The notes beneath the pieces were generated by a model. That model ran no database searches, had not been told where the DNA came from, and saw nothing but the letters and a program-made list of their open reading frames with translations. A stretch of DNA of 64,000 nucleotides. Origin: Antedon mediterranea (lineage: Eukaryota; Echinodermata; Crinoidea; Comatulida; Antedonidae). Positions 29,801-37,430 of this stretch are shown here, one piece after another. The stretch is taken from positions 11,926,601 to 11,990,600 of the forward strand of contig NC_092677.1 of NCBI RefSeq assembly GCF_964355755.1, given 5' to 3'. A program made the translations under genes and the position numbers. Every line of letters begins with the position of its first letter. Within the stretch, counting starts at the first letter, position 1.

Positions 29801-32800
29801 TTCAGGAAATATTGTTTAAGCGTAAATTGGGAAATTAATTACAATCTATCATCTTTAGCCATGTGTCTTGTTATTACATTTTTCAGGCCTACATTTTTTT
29901 CCCTTAGGCGCAGGTAAATCAACAAACACTTACAACTCCCTGCTTACATGCAGTGCCCTACTTAAATTTTGCTGAGATCTTACAAATTTGACCTATTTAT
30001 TTATTTTAGAAATTCACACTAAAAATAATATACAAAGATATCTTCTCTAAGAAAGACTACTAATGTGTTGTAGTAGTCATTGTAATAAGTATATTATTAT
30101 TGTTATAGTATTTACCAACAGTACTGAATAGTAATAATATAGTGCTTGATAAATGTTTCTAGATACTGTACTTTATGTAAGCTGTTCTATTTTTCACAAC
30201 ACTTGAATAAAAACCTTTTGAAAGTACAGCTGACCTCAACCAGACCAAAAGTTTTGATTGATTAGAGGGGCGTTTCTACTCCAGATGGGAAAGGTCATTG
30301 CCCAATCCATACTTTTCCTTAAAACCATTATTGGAACATGCCTGGATCATATGGATTAATTCTCTTCATTTGGGGATACATTAGGCATATTCCATTGGAA
30401 AAACAAAGGTCATATGGATACCAGCAATGGATTCTATTTGGAGATCACCTGACAAATAATTATGTTGAGAATTCTATGGTATCATCTCCACATAAATGGC
30501 ATTATCTTTCCAGTATGAGCAAATTCTATAATATAGTGTCATATACTGTACATATCACAGGTGTGTAGTTACACAGTTATAAACTACGATACAGGTGTCA
30601 CATGTGATAGACATCTGACATTGTATTACAGAATTACATTCACATTACATTACGTTAAGGTAGGTTAGGCTTATGGATTATGATACAAGTGTCACATGTG
30701 ATAAACATATGACATTGTATTACAGAACTTGCCTATGATACTGGACAAATAATAGATAAAGTATTGGCTTGGGAATAGACCTAGATCTTATTAGTTCAAC
30801 TGACACAGGGTTCCTTTAAACAGACCAGACAGTCTCATTGCTGTATTAATGTTAAGCCTGGAGTTTCCGAAGCATGGCCTTGATATGCCTACTGTGGTGG
30901 TATAGGTTTATCCTATTATTGCTCCCTGTACAATTATGTTCCATTTTAAGGTTAATAGTGGGTTTCTTCTCCCTCATTTTATTAAGTGTTTTACATTTTA
31001 CATCCTTGATAAAACTAGAGGTGAAACGGATGGTCTAATGGTAGAGTGTCTCCATGTCAAAAAAGACCTTAGTCCGCTTTTAATTGTATGTATGGGCGAA
31101 TTTTCTAATTTTTCCAATTACACATTATTTTATTTTTAATAATACGAATTGAATTGAGGATTTAGAGTTTGCCCTTTAAAATGCAATTTATTTTATAAAA
31201 TTAAAACTTTTTATTATACATATTTCTTACAAACTGTTATTTTAAGTATCTTTTTCATCTTTTTATGTGCCCCATTTCATTTTAGAAGTACCCACTAAAA
31301 TTGTTCACATCAAATTTAAGTACAATTAAGCCTCCTAGCTTAGGTAACACCATACCGGAAAGCAAAGTTCAATATATTATATGTTTTTATTGTGTGAATA
31401 TATATATATAATGAATGACTATCTATTTGTATCTCCATTGAGATCCATTCGAATCTATTGTTTTTGGTATTGCATTTTCATGTATTGTTCATAGATTTAA
31501 TTAAAAACAAAGAAACTCTTCTCAACATCTCCTCCTACTTACGTTGTATGCACAACCCCGATGACCTTGACTTTTGCCATCCTAAACAGCACTGGGGTCC
31601 AGCTGGACCTTGACAGACATGAGGCCCTCTATAAATAAAACAAAATAATTATGTAAATCTCTATCTACACTGTGATGTGCTCAAACATGGTAGTGATATG
31701 ATCAAATATGGTATTGATATGACATCATCATGTCCATATATAGGCAAATCACATTTTTTTGTCACATAAAGTTTGATGGTGTAAAACAAGGCTTTAGATA
31801 TATATATGTTATGATAATCTCCCGCTTTATTTTACCATTAAAAATTTGATAAAAAATAAACAGAGCTAATATAAAATATAAACATTTTAAAATATCACAA
31901 AATATGCAACACTCATAGATTAAAAGTTATTTTATAGAATTGTATGGTGCATGAAAAGGTTTTAAGTACCATTTATTCCATGCAATGCAGTTCAAACTCA
32001 TTAAAGATGAGGAAAACACAATTGCTAAATTTTGATCAAAACTACACAGCAGCTCAAATGTTTGCAATAACTTGTTATACTTTTTAACCATAGGTCTAGT
32101 TGATAAAACCTAATCAAACTACTACAACATTATACTGTACTAAAATTATTTTTGCACCTGGATGTTATTAATTGGTAGATAAAATACTTTGTTCATGTCA
32201 TCATTTGACAAAAATAACAGAAGGCAGGAAGAATTCTAATAAAAATACCTAGATACTGGCAGGTGAAATGAAAACTGTTTCAAGTCAGCACCCCTGTCTA
32301 CAAAAGAACAATAAATCAAGCCTATTGAAGGGAAGGGATTGAATGGTGTAGCTGTCAGTGTGGATATATTACACACACTACAGGCCACCTGAGTTTGTTA
32401 GCTTGGCTAAACATTACAAGCTGAACACACCACAGTGGGCCTGTTGCTGTCAACAGGTATGACAGTAATCAATGTGAAAAAAAAAAAACAAGAAAGTTAT
32501 ACAGCTCAATTGAATAGGGTCAACTAGATTATTAAATCAATTCTCCTCAGATTCGAGTTATTTAAGATCGGGTTTTAACCAAATTAACAGTCCTCCTTAA
32601 CTAGGAATTTAAAGTCTTACAAAATAATTAAATTAAATTAAAACAGAATCTAAGTATTAATTTAATACCTGTTTGCAGTTTCCATGGGTTTATGCAGCAA
32701 TCATTTTTAATTTGATAAACTGATTGAATTTAAATTTATTTTGATTCTTTAGCAACTAATATTGGTATTATATTATTCCTAGGCCTACTTTTCTTAATAA

Positions 32801-34379
32801 GAATGTGTTGATTGACACCACCACTGGTATGTAAAATTTAATGTAAAAAGATCCCCTCCTTTAGGACACCTATATATTATTAATTTAAAAGGGTACACTT
32901 TCCAATGAACCACTACTGTTCTAACCTATTTATTAAATATTATTTATTAAGACGGACATTTTCTTGGGTTGGGTTCTCGCATGATGTAGGTATAAAAATA
33001 TATATATAAAAATATTGTTATACCATGGGTCCTTGGGTATCCCCTTTTCTTTCTTTGGAGGTTCTAGTTATAAAACTGGCAGAACATTTATTTTTATCTT
33101 TTTTTAGCCTACTACGCATTACTAGTCCTGGACCTTATGTAAGCCTACTAAGGGTATGTTCACACACAAGCGGTAAGGTAATCCACGGATTAAAATGCTT
33201 AGGTGTTCACACGTACGCCGTTCGTTATATTAATGAATATCGTTGAACAGAGAAGTCTCGCGACAGTATCCCGAAAAACACTCTGCTTTTGGCTATTTTT
33301 TACTTTAATTTCACCCTAAACAATTCATGCGCTTTTAATCGAAGAGCAGAGAGTAGCTAAATAGCTGTGTTTTTATATCAGCAATCAAATTTACAGTAAA
33401 AAACAAGAATAATAATAATAAGGTCAAAATAATTCAATCGTCGCTGGAGTTAGCTCCGAGGCGTTAGTTAAGATGGGGTACGTAGCTGACAGACGCAGCG
33501 TAGTGAGGTGCGTTATTAACGCCACTCACTGCCTAGTAGTTCACATGCAAGGCGTAGGCTAAGCAAGGCGACGGCACGGCTTACGCCATACGTGTGAACA
33601 GGCTCTGAGCTAGGCATTCTTGGACACACTTGGGCCACCACATATCGGAAAGCAAAATAAAAACATAGGCCTAGCTAGGCTAGGCCCTACTACTACTAGG
33701 CCTAGGCCTAGGCTAGGCTAGTAGGCCTGGCCCTAGTGTAGTAGTAGAGTAGAGGCCACCCTATGTTTAGGTCCACTCTATCTAGCTAGCTAAAAATGTA
33801 AGTAGATCTGACTGTGACTTACTATTATCTCACTAAAAGAAACACGTGTGTGTCAAACATGTTTTATTGATTAAGGCAATAAATTAGTCAAAAAAACCTG
33901 GGTTATATTAATAAAACAACCCAACGTAGGGCCAGTGTTGGCTACACACTGAATATTCATAATAATCAGATCTCTCTCTGCGAATTTTTTGTGCGGATAT
34001 TCTTCCGACGATTTTGATTGGTGCACGTTTTTCTAGGTGCACACACGTACGTACGTACGTGGCCTGGTCGTCGGCGGATACTGGATTTGATCTATCAATT
34101 TTAATCCATAGAATTTATCAATAAACAACTTCAATCTTTTCAAAGTTCAAAAAATCCTAAATTAAACAAATGGGGCTATATATTATAATAATTATTAGGC
34201 CTACTAATAACACACTTAAAATTAGGTACGATATCGACTTATATCGATAGCATCGATTAATTAAATTACCTTTTTATATTTCTGACATTTCGATAAAGAA
34301 TTTTATCCTCGGCTGATAAAGCTCCCACAAACAGAAGAACACAAAATAGTAAATTCCGGAGATTCACAATGTTAGACAT
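2767..34379 (-). CDS. secreted multi-EGF matrix protein, fibrillin/fibulin/nephronectin-like (3' end outside window)
   Basis: Eleven exons were found by translating the minus strand: 34379-34270, 31628-31543, 28414-28277, 27123-26902, 26519-26259, 25985-25893, 11931-11815, 9515-9390, 3820-3689, 3412-3299, 2892-2767. Frame is kept throughout, giving at least 508 residues and no stop, so the gene continues left of base 1. Order: signal peptide; a Cys-rich module with adjacent cysteines (CCLGW) like the N termini of fibrillins and nephronectin/EGFL6; an EGF with CRGSCGSGSC; a low-complexity linker; a non-calcium EGF; then calcium-binding EGFs, mostly starting D-x-(D/N)-E-C and carrying the Cx(D/N)xxxx(F/Y)xCxC hydroxylation motif. 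All EGF exons are phase 1-1, as in exon-shuffled families. The likely role is an extracellular matrix or cell-adhesion protein. The exact family cannot be fixed without the missing C terminus. More exons could be hidden in the long introns. Confidence 0.85.
3299..3412 (-). CDS. exon 10: calcium-binding EGF
   Basis: 38 codons in phase 1-1 beginning DINECEQGNRCSGRC, with CVNTIGSFSCSC and GFTNQGSRCV. It lies 276 bp from exon 9, and the intervening intron contains a MITE. Confidence 0.83.
3458..3613. mobile_element. 'CTCTGTCTACACTATC' MITE, copy A
   Basis: The terminal inverted repeats read AAGCTCTGTCTACACTATCA and its complement. The interior has two ~20-bp units ending CACTACCATATTTGGG. It sits in the intron between exons 9 and 10 of the EGF gene. 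Ten copies of this family occur in the window. Confidence 0.8.
3689..3820 (-). CDS. exon 9: calcium-binding EGF
   Basis: 44 codons in phase 1-1 beginning DIDECQNTNG, with CHHNCRNTHGSFQCLC and GFQLMEDGSTCA. The 'C-x3-C' third-to-fourth cysteine spacing is of the fibulin/matrilin type rather than the classic fibrillin 'C-x-C'. Confidence 0.83.
3851..4040. repeat. dispersed repeat, copy 1
   Basis: About 190 bp align with 13541-13725: both contain CTAGAACACAAAATT(A/C)GGCC, GGTTCAGAAAAAAA, CATCTGAACT and CATCCAGACCAA. The family is unidentified and the sequence non-coding. Confidence 0.6.
4489..5440. repeat. 67-bp minisatellite, about 14 copies
   Basis: The unit contains GCACTGAAAAAATGACAAT, then GTATCAGTGGCTGGATG and CAAATAAAATAA, and repeats every 67 bp with few substitutions. 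Two sub-types (GTTGAGGGTATC and CTGTGRGTAT) are grouped in the left and right halves. Unit length is not a multiple of three and no protein is implied. It lies in an intron of the EGF gene. Confidence 0.9.
5590..5740. mobile_element. fold-back MITE with 33-bp inverted repeats
   Basis: Bases 5590-5622 (AGTAAAGTCGGGTTTG...) match the complement of 5708-5740 at 31 of 33 positions. The interior is short and non-coding. Related but decayed fragments appear near 21380 and 25110. Confidence 0.7.
5741..8330. other. repeat-rich intron; possible retroelement remains
   Basis: No exon was seen. Around 6240-6345 is what looks like a retroposon 3' tail ending in repeated ATGAA units. Bases 6780-7020 have a TATATAAGG-like box and a later ATTAAAG, reminiscent of an LTR, but no second LTR was found. 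The rest is AT-rich and featureless. Confidence 0.35.
8391..8817. repeat. tandem duplication, 215-bp period
   Basis: 8391-8605 and 8606-8817 align over their length; both contain CTTCAGTAAGTCAC, CTAATATTAAAATT and AATATTTAATATGAGAAATT. They differ by substitutions and small indels, so this is an older duplication in an intron. Confidence 0.75.
9168..9325 (-). mobile_element. deuterostome-type tRNA-derived SINE
   Basis: Read on the plus strand, TACCAGGTACCCATTTGTAC, CTGGGTGGAGAGAGGCAA and AGTGTCTTGCCCAAGG are the conserved body of a SINE common in marine deuterostomes. The complement carries a box-B-like GGGTTCCAATCC. It has decayed and is in an intron near exon 8. Confidence 0.7.
9390..9515 (-). 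CDS. exon 8: calcium-binding EGF
   Basis: 42 codons in phase 1-1 beginning DENECSRNDFRLCHHIC, followed by CTNTVGSYRCQC and GFYLHPNGKSCIG. This is the complete six-cysteine pattern with the calcium and Asn-hydroxylation motifs. Confidence 0.82.
9816..11274. repeat. dispersed repeat, copy 1, interrupted by a DNA transposon
   Basis: Bases 9816-10320 and 11177-11274 match 25403-25851 closely. This copy has about 160 bp that copy 2 lacks (from about 10012), and an 853-bp element inserted at a TA. An open frame of 131 codons (9809-10204) covers part of it, but I recognise no family and the paralogue reads differently, so I do not call it a gene. Confidence 0.75.
10322..11174. mobile_element. 853-bp non-autonomous TIR transposon, TA target duplication
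   Basis: The ends are CCGTATATTTCGGTGTATAA and its exact complement, continuing into GTCGCAC. TA flanks it at 10320-10321 and 11175-11176. The paralogous repeat at 25.7 kb has the unoccupied sequence AACTATTATGTG at the same point. Extra internal GGTGCGTCTTATACA motifs lie near both ends. No transposase frame is present. The TA duplication suggests a Tc1/mariner-type mobiliser. Confidence 0.88.
11815..11931 (-). CDS. exon 7: calcium-binding EGF
   Basis: 39 codons in phase 1-1 beginning DVDECGSSNCEHDC, with CVNAEGGYKCEC and a final KCVG. All six cysteines are present. About 14 kb of intron separates it from exon 6, so other EGF exons could be missing from this assembly or unseen by me. Confidence 0.82.
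12108..12376 (+). mobile_element. tRNA-derived SINE with A-rich tail
   Basis: A box-A-like TGGCTTTGTGGTTATGATG and a box-B-like GGGTTCAAGCCC are correctly spaced. A body follows with CACTCCCAAGGCTTTATTTA, then an (AAAAAT)n tail. Polarity is opposite to the host gene. Confidence 0.7.
12828..13258. repeat. tandem duplication, ~241-bp period
   Basis: Both halves share AATTGAAATA, CACCTAATTTGAC or its variant, GTTAACATTAGCTCAAA and CACCAGATGTAAAGTAAAT. They have diverged noticeably and are non-coding. Confidence 0.7.
13541..13725. repeat. dispersed repeat, copy 2
   Basis: Matches 3851-4040 in the same orientation, with matching blocks CTAGAACACAAAATTCGGCC and CATCCAGACCAAAAGTCAAT. The family is unidentified. 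Confidence 0.6.
14594..14770. mobile_element. CAGTAGAA-type MITE, decayed
   Basis: It begins ACAGTAGAATCTCGATTAAAG and has GACCCCTTTGGGACCCAACA, matching the family at 28462-28615 and 56362-56512. The right end is not clear. Confidence 0.45.
16236..16441. mobile_element. fold-back MITE
   Basis: Left end AACTCGGACAGTGTCGTACG and right-end complement AACTCAGACAGCATCATATG pair over about 27 bp. There is a second internal inverted pair around CTCCCGACAAC. No target duplication was resolved. Confidence 0.6.
17193..17349. mobile_element. 'CTCTGTCTACACTATC' MITE, copy B
   Basis: Both terminal repeats are present (GAGCTCTGTCTACACTATCA and TTTGATAGTGTAGACAGAGC). The interior has two CACTA(C/T)CATATTT units. 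Confidence 0.8.
17838..17932. mobile_element. 'CTCTGTCTACACTATC' MITE, copy C (internal fragment)
   Basis: Only the interior survives: three ~21-bp CACTACCATATTTGG units followed by CACATCACACTTTTTTT. Both terminal repeats are missing. Confidence 0.7.
18405..18480 (+). mobile_element. tRNA-derived SINE fragment
   Basis: ACTTTGTGGTTGCATGGTTGC followed by CTAGGTTCAAATCATGGG resembles box A and box B of the 12.1 kb SINE. The body is not recognisable. Confidence 0.4.
18512..18641. mobile_element. 'CTCTGTCTACACTATC' MITE, copy D
   Basis: Ends TTAGCTCTGTCTAAACTATC and AGTTTGATAGTGTAGACAGT. The interior is in the opposite orientation to copies A and B (CAAATATGGTAGTGATATG). Confidence 0.75.
20014..20610 (+). 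mobile_element. LINE 3' end (last RT-ORF codons and 3' UTR)
   Basis: A frame ending at TAA 20188-20190 reads ISIHGPKLWNKLCRNH... ILKKYVKRDILSNYRT, the typical 'GPKLWN...' tail of CR1/L2/RTE-like reverse transcriptase ORFs. The 3' UTR follows with a hairpin made by GGATCCTGC and GCAGGATCC, ending near AATAAATGTGAATTGAATG. It is truncated 5', as usual for LINEs. Confidence 0.7.
20617..20855. repeat. tandem duplication, ~119-bp period
   Basis: Two copies share ATATCTCATTCT(G/A)CAGAAAG, ACATATCTATATA and CTCAGAGGG. Non-coding intron DNA. Confidence 0.65.
21021..21200. repeat. short tandem duplication
   Basis: TTAATTTTAGTAGATAAATC occurs at about 21032 and again about 109 bp later, each followed by AAATATTTTTCAATTT. 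Non-coding. Confidence 0.6.
21428..21562. mobile_element. 'CTCTGTCTACACTATC' MITE, copy E
   Basis: Ends AAAGCTCCGTTCACACTATC and GTTTGATAGTGTAGACAGTG. One GCCCAAATATGGTAGTGATA unit is inside. Confidence 0.78.
23008..23156. mobile_element. 'CTCTGTCTACACTATC' MITE, copy F
   Basis: Ends TAAAGCTCTGTCTACACAAT and GATAGTGTAGAAAGAGCTTT. Two AAATATGGTAGTGATATG units are inside. Confidence 0.78.
23460..23575 (-). mobile_element. tRNA-derived SINE fragment
   Basis: The complement of GGATTGAACCCTGGACC gives a box-B-like GGTTCAATCC, and AGGTTGACGTGCTTGCCTTC upstream resembles a degenerate tRNA head. No clear body. Confidence 0.4.
25403..25851. repeat. dispersed repeat, copy 2 (empty-site copy)
   Basis: Close match to 9816-10320 plus 11177-11274, in the same orientation. 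It lacks the 853-bp transposon and about 160 bp of copy 1. A plus-strand frame (HAAALGRYAPLGLLNQ... to TAA 25637) covers it but matches no family I know. It ends 41 bp before EGF exon 6. Confidence 0.75.
25893..25985 (-). CDS. exon 6: short four-cysteine half-domain
   Basis: A 31-codon, phase 1-1 exon with clean TCTCAG acceptor and GTAAGT donor encodes C-x2-C-x10-C-x15-C. That is fewer cysteines than a whole EGF. It may be a degenerate EGF or a small hinge module. The open frame and splice sites support it, but conservation is unknown. A dispersed repeat ends only 41 bp from the donor. Confidence 0.65.
26259..26519 (-). CDS. exon 5: calcium-binding EGF plus ~50-residue linker
   Basis: The exon starts DVDECIQAGLCHHFC and carries the CSNKEGSYECTC hydroxylation motif. 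After the sixth cysteine comes an unusually long serine/glycine/alanine-rich tail, so one exon encodes both an EGF and a linker (87 codons, phase 1-1). Confidence 0.8.
26902..27123 (-). CDS. exon 4: Gln-rich linker and non-calcium EGF
   Basis: The exon holds 74 codons, phase 1-1. The first half is a Gln/Thr-rich linker. The second half is an EGF (SCTSLRCHYRC...CACPPGYEL...SC) without the leading D-x-D-E-C calcium motif. Its spacing resembles the third EGF of nephronectin, which also directly precedes a DVDEC domain. Confidence 0.78.
27168..27535 (+). mobile_element. LINE 3' end fragment
   Basis: A frame ending at TAG 27278-27280 reads NSSSLSTFRKKLKNHLLSLY, a typical C terminus of CR1/L2-like RT ORFs. 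The following UTR has a paired TCTTGCATG...AAGAAATCTCTTCTTGCAAGA hairpin. It begins 45 bp upstream of EGF exon 4, on the opposite strand. Confidence 0.55.
28277..28414 (-). CDS. exon 3: first EGF-like domain plus linker
   Basis: Joined to exon 2 it reads CIQPVCRGSCGSGSC..., with six cysteines in EGF order, close to the fibrillin and nephronectin first EGF (C-x3-C-x4-C-x5-C). The last third is a serine/glycine-rich linker without cysteine. The acceptor is ATTAAAG and the donor GTAAGC; 46 codons in phase 1-1. Confidence 0.78.
28462..28615. mobile_element. CAGTAGAACC MITE with TA duplication
   Basis: Ends CAGTAGAACCACTCGTTAGG and complement CAGTAGAACCTCCATTGAGG. TA flanks it at 28460-28461 and 28616-28617. 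The interior is rich in GGGACA/TGTCCC motifs. It resembles widespread Tc1/mariner-derived MITEs. Confidence 0.75.
28619..31542. other. intron between EGF exons 2 and 3
   Basis: No exon was recognised. A 127-bp spaced direct repeat (GTCACATGTGATA(G/A)ACAT at about 30596 and 30690) is present. The remainder is AT-rich with short meaningless frames. Confidence 0.4.
31543..31628 (-). CDS. exon 2: Cys-rich N-terminal module (CCLGW)
   Basis: The exon encodes RGPHVCQ...CCLGW...GLCIQ between a TTATAG acceptor and a GTAAGT donor. The layout (Cys, about ten residues, Cys-Cys-x-Gly-Trp, then Cys-Ile) is that of the fibrillin unique N-terminal domain and of the segment that opens nephronectin and EGFL6. 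Together with exon 1 it ends in phase 1, joining exon 3. Confidence 0.78.
31654..31796. mobile_element. 'CTCTGTCTACACTATC' MITE, copy G
   Basis: It inserted 26 bp upstream of EGF exon 2. The left end is eroded (TAAATCTCTATCTACACTGT); the right end AAAGTTTGATGGTGTAAAAC is recognisable. Two AAATATGGTA units are inside. Confidence 0.72.
33143..33606. mobile_element. possible 'TGTTCACAC' TIR element
   Basis: Left AGGGTATGTTCACACACAAG and right ACGTGTGAACAGGCTCTGAG form an imperfect inverted pair around sequence far richer in CpG than its surroundings. Target duplications are not clear, so this is tentative. Confidence 0.4.
33660..33740. repeat. TAGGCC palindrome cluster
   Basis: Stacked overlapping TAGGCC/GGCCTA units. 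Smaller clusters occur near 41815-41910, 49815-49860 and 55490-55510. This low-complexity signature is frequent in echinoderm genomes in my experience. Confidence 0.6.
34270..34379 (-). CDS. exon 1 of EGF matrix protein: start codon and signal peptide
   Basis: The ATG at 34379 opens a peptide with a polar start and a hydrophobic core (LLFCVLLFVGALSA), followed by a likely cleavage site before EDK. This is a typical secretory signal. The donor GTAATT follows base 34270 and leaves phase 2. A 5' UTR and promoter should lie just above 34380. No TATA box was recognised there. Confidence 0.82.
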
Positions 34380-35458
34380 TATTGTCAAAAGTGAAAAAGG
34401 GGAATCCCCTATACGAGATTTCCAGCACGTTTTTGGTATATTCCGAAGTTGTTAAAAAAAACAAATTATCCAAACAATTTCTACAGCTTTTTTCAAAACA
34501 AAAAATGTGCTATTTTAAGATAATAGTGACATTATTGAGTAAAATGCGAACTTCTTGACAAAATCCAAGAATATCCTGGGTTTTGCATGCAGACCTATCG
34601 TTTCTTATCGCCGCAATTCACTAAATGACAATTTTACGCACTCTACACCAATAAACGATCAGCAATCACCTCCCAGGTTTACTCATAGACCAGGTCAAGG
34701 GTCATATTTGACAGGGAAAATTATACCTACTATGGCATTGAAATCTGATCTAGGCTTCCTTTACGTGCTTAAAAAGGCCACCTACAAGTTTTATGACTTA
34801 AAAACTATACAAGAGAATAAAGCGTTGTGATTGGCTAAAATATCAGATAAGTTTTGATCAATAGGGGGCGCTCGTTTTCAAACACTGTACAGTATTCAAA
34901 TATAAAGTTTAGATACAATCAAGACAGGACAAAAGTATCAGTATACATGTACTGCAGTTTCTGTAGCTACTTAGGTTGCATCGTTAATTTAATTAAGTTT
35001 CTAATAATTAATTGAAACTACAGATTTAGTATTTTTGTTTCGTGGTGAGGTTATAGATATTGTATTCGAAACAGGCAATAGTATTTTTATAAAAAATATA
35101 TTAATTATTTAAAGGTGTTTATCAAACACTTTGTACCTCACATTGATAGGCCAATGAGCCTTATTATACTTCTTAAGTTTGCGTACTCAACCAATCCAAA
35201 TCTTAAAATTTCAGAAATTATTGTAAGAAATATAACTAACTCGATCTGTACGGATTTTTGTTTTAATAATTATAAAATGTTTATCTTTTATTTTGAAAGA
35301 CAGATATTTAATTTAGAGAGTCAAGTTAATTAGGATAATATTAATGTATTAACAAGATCAAAATTGACCGCCGCGAATGACTAACAATTTTATTGTCAGA
35401 GAAAAAGGGAATTATAATTCTCTTCGTTACGTGTTTAGAAAAGAATTTATATCTCATC

Positions 35459-35952
35459 GTAGTTTGGTATGTCGGCGTTGTTATGCAAATGAGTTTGTGC
35501 AGGTGTAGTGGGAAAGATGGTTTTAATATTCATTCGCGGTCAACACGCCACACTGTTAAATTTTGGGCTAAAACATTTACAACAGCAAAAATTGGGTGGC
35601 AAAAGCCACACAAAAATAAAAGATGTTATGGTGTGCTCTCCCTGCCTCAGCACGGGCCAATTGAAGCCAAATGTGCTCCTTCATTTGTTAGTACAGTACT
35701 CTTGGGTGGGCTTCTTTTCCAAATGGACTTCTTTTCGAGATTACTTTCAAACTAAATGATGGGATCTGCTACCCGCCCGGAGAAATTGCTTTTTTTATAT
35801 ATAGGCCTAGTTTGAATAATCTTCTAATGAAAAGATTAACAACATCAAAATTCAACAGTGTGGCGTGATGACCGCAATGACTAACAATACCATCTTCCCC
35901 ACTACACCTGCACCAACTCATTTGCATAATAACGCACAGCATACCAACTGTT
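35459..35952. mobile_element. fold-back element inside unit 1
   Basis: The arms at about 35459-35575 and 35835-35952 pair over roughly 100 bp (ATGCAAATGAGTTTGTGCAG against ATGCAAATGAGTTGGTGCAG, and CACGCCACACTGTTAAATTT against CACGCCACACTGTTGAATTT). The spacer is about 260 bp and non-coding. Confidence 0.75.
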
Positions 35953-36344
35953 CAATATTTGTATAGGAGTCGCAATCAATGGGTTTGCTGGATGGCCATG
36001 CTTGTTCAGGCTGCTATTGTTCATCATTTAATTTATTGTATCAGTTGTTTTATTTCTCATTAATTCATTTTATTTATTCATGCTCAAACACAGTAAAATG
36101 TTGTACATGGTTTGAAATTATTTTCGTTTGTTCAAAGTTAAAAATTCACACACAAATTGTGAAATTATTTATTAAAATAATGCATATGTATTTAAATGAA
36201 TAAATAAAGAGAATACAATAGCCAGACTGGGCATCGGCACCTTTACAAATTTCTATTTATTTGTTCCTAACTTTCTGACATAACTTAGGTGTTCTTAAAA
36301 TTGAGGGCGCCAAACATAAAATTTACGATATCGGAGAGACGCGG

Positions 36345-36600
36345 GAAGCCAAAAAAAAAATGATGTTGTGCTCCCTTGCCTCTAGCACGGTAAGGCTCTC
36401 TCACAGCCTTGGGGGTACCACACATCAGATGCTTTGATGTTATTGCCTCATGATGTGTGGTGGAAAGGGGGACGTTTAAATCTGTGAACCCCAAACACAG
36501 AAGCTCGCATAGCTTTAACTCTTTTCCACCGACCGGCATGGGGTTTGAACCCATGATAATCGTGTTCCACGACGCTCTACCAACTGAGCTATCCGGCCCT
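36345..36600 (-). mobile_element. tRNA-derived SINE in unit 1
   Basis: The head at 36530-36598 folds as a tRNA: acceptor GGCCGGA, D arm GCTCAGTTGGTAGAGC, T arm ATGGGTTCAAACCCCAT. The anticodon arm is TCGTG-GAA-CACGA with a three-base loop, so it cannot decode. A 190-bp body and an A/T-rich tail follow. I call it a SINE, not a tRNA gene. Confidence 0.7.
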
Positions 36601-36741
36601 CTGATTTATAGCAAGGTTAAAACTAGATTAGTTTCCTCAAATTACGTCATGAATATGCAAATTTATGACGTAACGATTAGATTGACGTAATATGAAGCGC
36701 GTAGATTACACTATTGTCACCTTTCATTACTCGTGTACATT

Positions 36742-36838
36742 GTGTGGCATAACGGGTAGTGGTCTAGTATTACTATCGTTTTGATTCTCTCAGCTCTACT
36801 AGCTGGGGTTCGAACCTCTACGGATTTCTTTTTTTTTA
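36742..36838 (+). mobile_element. second tRNA-like SINE in unit 1
   Basis: GGCATAACGGGTAGTGGTCT (box A-like) and GGGGTTCGAACCTC (box B) are spaced as in a tRNA, ending in a T-rich run. The stems are imperfect, and it is duplicated in unit 2 at 38715-38813. Confidence 0.55.
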
Positions 36839-37430
36839 AATGTAACTATAAAATGTTTTTCTTTTATTTTGAAAAAGATATTTAGAGAATAGAGAGTCAA
36901 GTTAATTTAGGATAGGCATGGGCTGGTCCTGAAGACTTATATTTATATTTAATATGATATAGGAGGCGTGGCAGCTTCAACAACGTGTGCTTTGGAGCGT
37001 ATCGATCAAAATAAGTTGAGTGAGACAGAACACCCTTGTTTAATATGTTATGTATTACTATTTATCATTTTATTAATTATTTAAAGGTTTTTATCAAACA
37101 CTTTGTACCTAACATTGATAGGCCAATGAGTCTTATTATACTTCTTAAGTATGCGTACTCAACCAATTCAAATCTTAAAATTTCAGAAATTATTGTAAGA
37201 AATATAACTAACTCGATCTGTACGGATTTTTGTTTTAATAATTATAAAATGTTTATCTTTTATTTTGAAAGACAGATATTTAATTTAGAGAGTCAAGTTA
37301 ATTAGGATAATATTAATGTATTAACAAGATCAAAATTGACCGCCGCGAATGACTAACAATTTTATTGTCAGAGAAAAAGGGAATTATAATTCTCTTCGTT
37401 ACGTGTTTAGAAAAGATTTTATATCTCATC

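Larger units (their letters stand above)
31800..34260. other. intron 1 of the EGF gene
   Basis: AT-rich to about 33.1 kb with no exon recognised. It then becomes G+C-richer, containing a possible MITE (33140-33610) and stacked AGGCCTAGGCC palindromes (33660-33740). A short (ACGT)n run lies near 34046-34060. Confidence 0.4.
35105..36855. repeat. ~1.97-kb tandem duplication, unit 1
   Basis: Nearly identical to 37078-38828 (offset 1972-1975 bp). Differences are scattered single bases and a few small indels. The unit contains a fold-back element, an AATAAA-rich stretch and two tRNA-derived SINEs. The short frames inside are duplicated with the DNA and are not convincing genes. Confidence 0.9.

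Noticed and set aside
35393-35759. Frames of 83-120 codons in the tandem duplication
   Set aside because: They cover a fold-back repeat, change frame between the two units, and resemble no protein family.
36530-36598. Minus-strand tRNA gene (and duplicate 38505-38573)
   Set aside because: The anticodon loop has only three bases and the sequence is fused to a SINE body and tail.
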